Positions 62,795-64,000 of a DNA stretch of 64,000 bases are shown in pieces. Within the stretch, counting starts at the first letter, position 1. Each line of letters starts with the position of its first letter. Under the pieces are notes generated by a model, which was not told the origin of the DNA, did no database searches, and saw only the letters and a list, made by a program, of their open reading frames with translations. Source of the DNA: Thalassobacillus devorans (GTDB lineage: Bacteria > Bacillota > Bacilli > Bacillales > Halobacillaceae); the NCBI RefSeq assembly GCF_900176565.1, contig NZ_FXEH01000006.1:806001-870000 (forward strand). The letters are read 5' to 3'. A program made the position numbers and the translations under genes.

Positions 62795-64000
62795 TTATAC
62801 CTCCATGATGATCGGAAGGATCATCGGACGGCGTTTTGTTTTATCAAATAAGAATGGTGCAATGGTATCCGTAATTTCATTCTTGATTTCCGACCACTGG
62901 GTCGTACGGCGTTCCATCACTTTTTCAACATGCTGGGAAACTAGCTTTTGCGCTTCTTTGATGAGATCTTCAGATTCACGCATATAGACAAAACCGCGCG
63001 ATATAATATCTGGACCGGATGCGATCTTGAATTCCTTCATGTTGATACTTACAACTACAATCACAAGCCCTTCTTCAGAAAGGATGCGACGGTCGCGTAA
63101 CACGATGTTCCCGATATCACCAATACCGCTTCCATCTACATATACAGAACCGGATGGGATTTTACCTGCAATCATTGCATTATCTTTTCCGAGGGCCAAA
63201 ACGTCCCCGTTATCCATAACGAAGCAGTCGCTCGGATCGATGTTTGTCTGTTGTGCCAGTTTCGTATGCTCTTTTAACATACGGTATTCACCATGAATCG
63301 GCATGAAATACTTAGGCTGCATCAAACGAAGCATCAATTTCATTTCCTCCTGGCTTCCATGACCAGAAGTATGGATGTCATTTAGTGGTCCGTGAATAAC
63401 ATCCGCACCGTTACGGTAAAGCATGTTGATTGTCTTAGATACACTCAACGTGTTCCCTGGGATTGGGGAAGAGGAGAACACGACAGTATCTCCTGGCATG
63501 ATCTGAATCTGACGATGTGTACCATTGGCGATACGGGATAGAGCTGCCATTGGTTCACCTTGGGAGCCGGTACACAGGATCATGACCTCATGTGCTGGAA
63601 GACGGTTGATCTGATGGGCATCGATAAAAGTATCCTTCGGCGCCTGAATATAGCCGAGTTCCTGGCCGATTCGAATGGACGATTCCATGCTGCGTCCAAA
63701 TACGGCGACTTTACGGTTATGTTTCACCGCTGCTTCTACCGCCTGCTGTAAACGATAGATATTGGATGCAAAAGTGGCGAAAATAACTCGTCCATTGACG
63801 CGGCTGAAAATATCCTGGATGCTTTGTCCGACAACACTTTCAGACTTTGTAAAACCTGGGACTTCACTGTTCGTACTATCCGATAATAGAGCTAAGACGC
63901 CTTCTTTTCCGATTTCAGCCATTTTTGCTAGGTTTGCTGGCTCTCCAACCGGGGTGAAATCAAATTTGAAATCACCAGTATGCACAATATTCCCTGGTGG
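62795..64000 (-). CDS. rnjA: Ribonuclease J1 (3' part, truncated by window)
   Basis: Metallo-beta-lactamase/beta-CASP ribonuclease with 5'-exo and endonuclease activity, central to mRNA turnover. About 401 C-terminal codons are present; the N-terminus with the HxHxDH motif lies outside the window. Visible are FSSSPIPGN, the beta-CASP His in [21 protein letters not shown], and the C-terminal domain ending [12 protein letters not shown]. Neighbouring ktrC supports J1 rather than J2. Repeat B2 follows the stop directly. Confidence 0.95.
   Translation of the reverse strand, partial: PPGNIVHTGDFKFDFTPVGEPANLAKMAEIGKEGVLALLSDSTNSEVPGFTKSESVVGQSIQDIFSRVNGRVIFATFASNIYRLQQAVEAAVKHNRKVAVFGRSMESSIRIGQELGYIQAPKDTFIDAHQINRLPAHEVMILCTGSQGEPMAALSRIANGTHRQIQIMPGDTVVFSSSPIPGNTLSVSKTINMLYRNGADVIHGPLNDIHTSGHGSQEEMKLMLRLMQPKYFMPIHGEYRMLKEHTKLAQQTNIDPSDCFVMDNGDVLALGKDNAMIAGKIPSGSVYVDGSGIGDIGNIVLRDRRILSEEGLVIVVVSINMKEFKIASGPDIISRGFVYMRESEDLIKEAQKLVSQHVEKVMERRTTQWSEIKNEITDTIAPFLFDKTKRRPMILPIIMEV

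Overview
The window reads as the chromosome of a low-to-mid GC, spore-forming member of the Bacillaceae. The evidence is strong AGGAGG-type ribosome binding sites, TTG and GTG starts, Spo0E-like and YjcZ-type sporulation proteins, a T-box, CodY and cre sites, and gene order shared with Bacillus subtilis. The blocks ykwC..patA, ykyB..ykuE-ykuF..darB(ykuL)..dapH-dapL-ykuS..ykuT-ykuU-ykuV, yknU-yknV and ktrC..rnjA occur in the B. subtilis order, with other genes inserted or missing. Many acidic proteins would suit a moderate halophile of the Halobacillus/Virgibacillus kind, but that is inference. No rRNA, tRNA, phage, insertion sequence or CRISPR array was seen.

Layout. 1-3.6 kb: molybdopterin genes moeA-moaA and a YwpF-like gene. 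3.8-8.8 kb: glycolate oxidase glcD-glcF (minus), a Ktr-type K+ channel subunit, and small sporulation-type genes. 9-12.4 kb: a two-gene, domain-fused 2-oxoacid:ferredoxin oxidoreductase. 12.5-17.8 kb: DoxX, several very small genes, a DUF1659/DUF2922/YvrJ cluster, signal peptidase I, two Spo0E-like proteins and ykwC. 18-22.7 kb: patA, an FbpB-like gene, a patatin, the Ric iron-sulfur repair protein and an EamA transporter. 23.1-26.5 kb: a complete fixABCX operon. 26.6-29.3 kb: small genes and a BI-1 family protein. 29.4-40.2 kb: ilvE-[T-box]-ilvB-ilvH-ilvC-leuA-leuB-leuC-leuD-ilvA on the minus strand, with a cre/CodY/promoter/CodY control region before ilvE. 40.4-53.4 kb: the yku block with a DHA2 transporter. 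53.5-64 kb: an asymmetric heterodimeric ABC exporter, a cytochrome bd-type oxidase behind a Rex/Fnr-like operator, ktrC, a pyruvate oxidase and the 3' part of rnjA.

The most unusual signal is a family of four intergenic arrays (17880-18030, 27318-27475, 43575-43731, 50887-51036). Each has eight short motifs spaced 20-21 nt apart, exactly two turns of B-DNA, and unrelated sequence between the motifs. All four lie between the 3' ends of convergent genes. Three use a GTCTCTCATAA-type motif and one uses GTCYAGTAA. The spacing series is the same, or within 1 nt per step, in all four. I know of no described element that fits.

Two other dispersed repeat families are present. Family A has eight copies with copy-specific but self-complementary arms, two of them inside operon-like gene pairs. 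Family B has two 119-bp copies, each within 4 nt of a stop codon, that show one compensatory base-pair change.

Functionally the window combines branched-chain amino acid supply under global (CcpA, CodY) and tRNA-level (T-box) control; low-potential electron transfer (2-oxoacid:ferredoxin oxidoreductase, FixABCX); quinol oxidation (cytochrome bd); and K+/c-di-AMP homeostasis (KtrD-like, KtrC, DarB).
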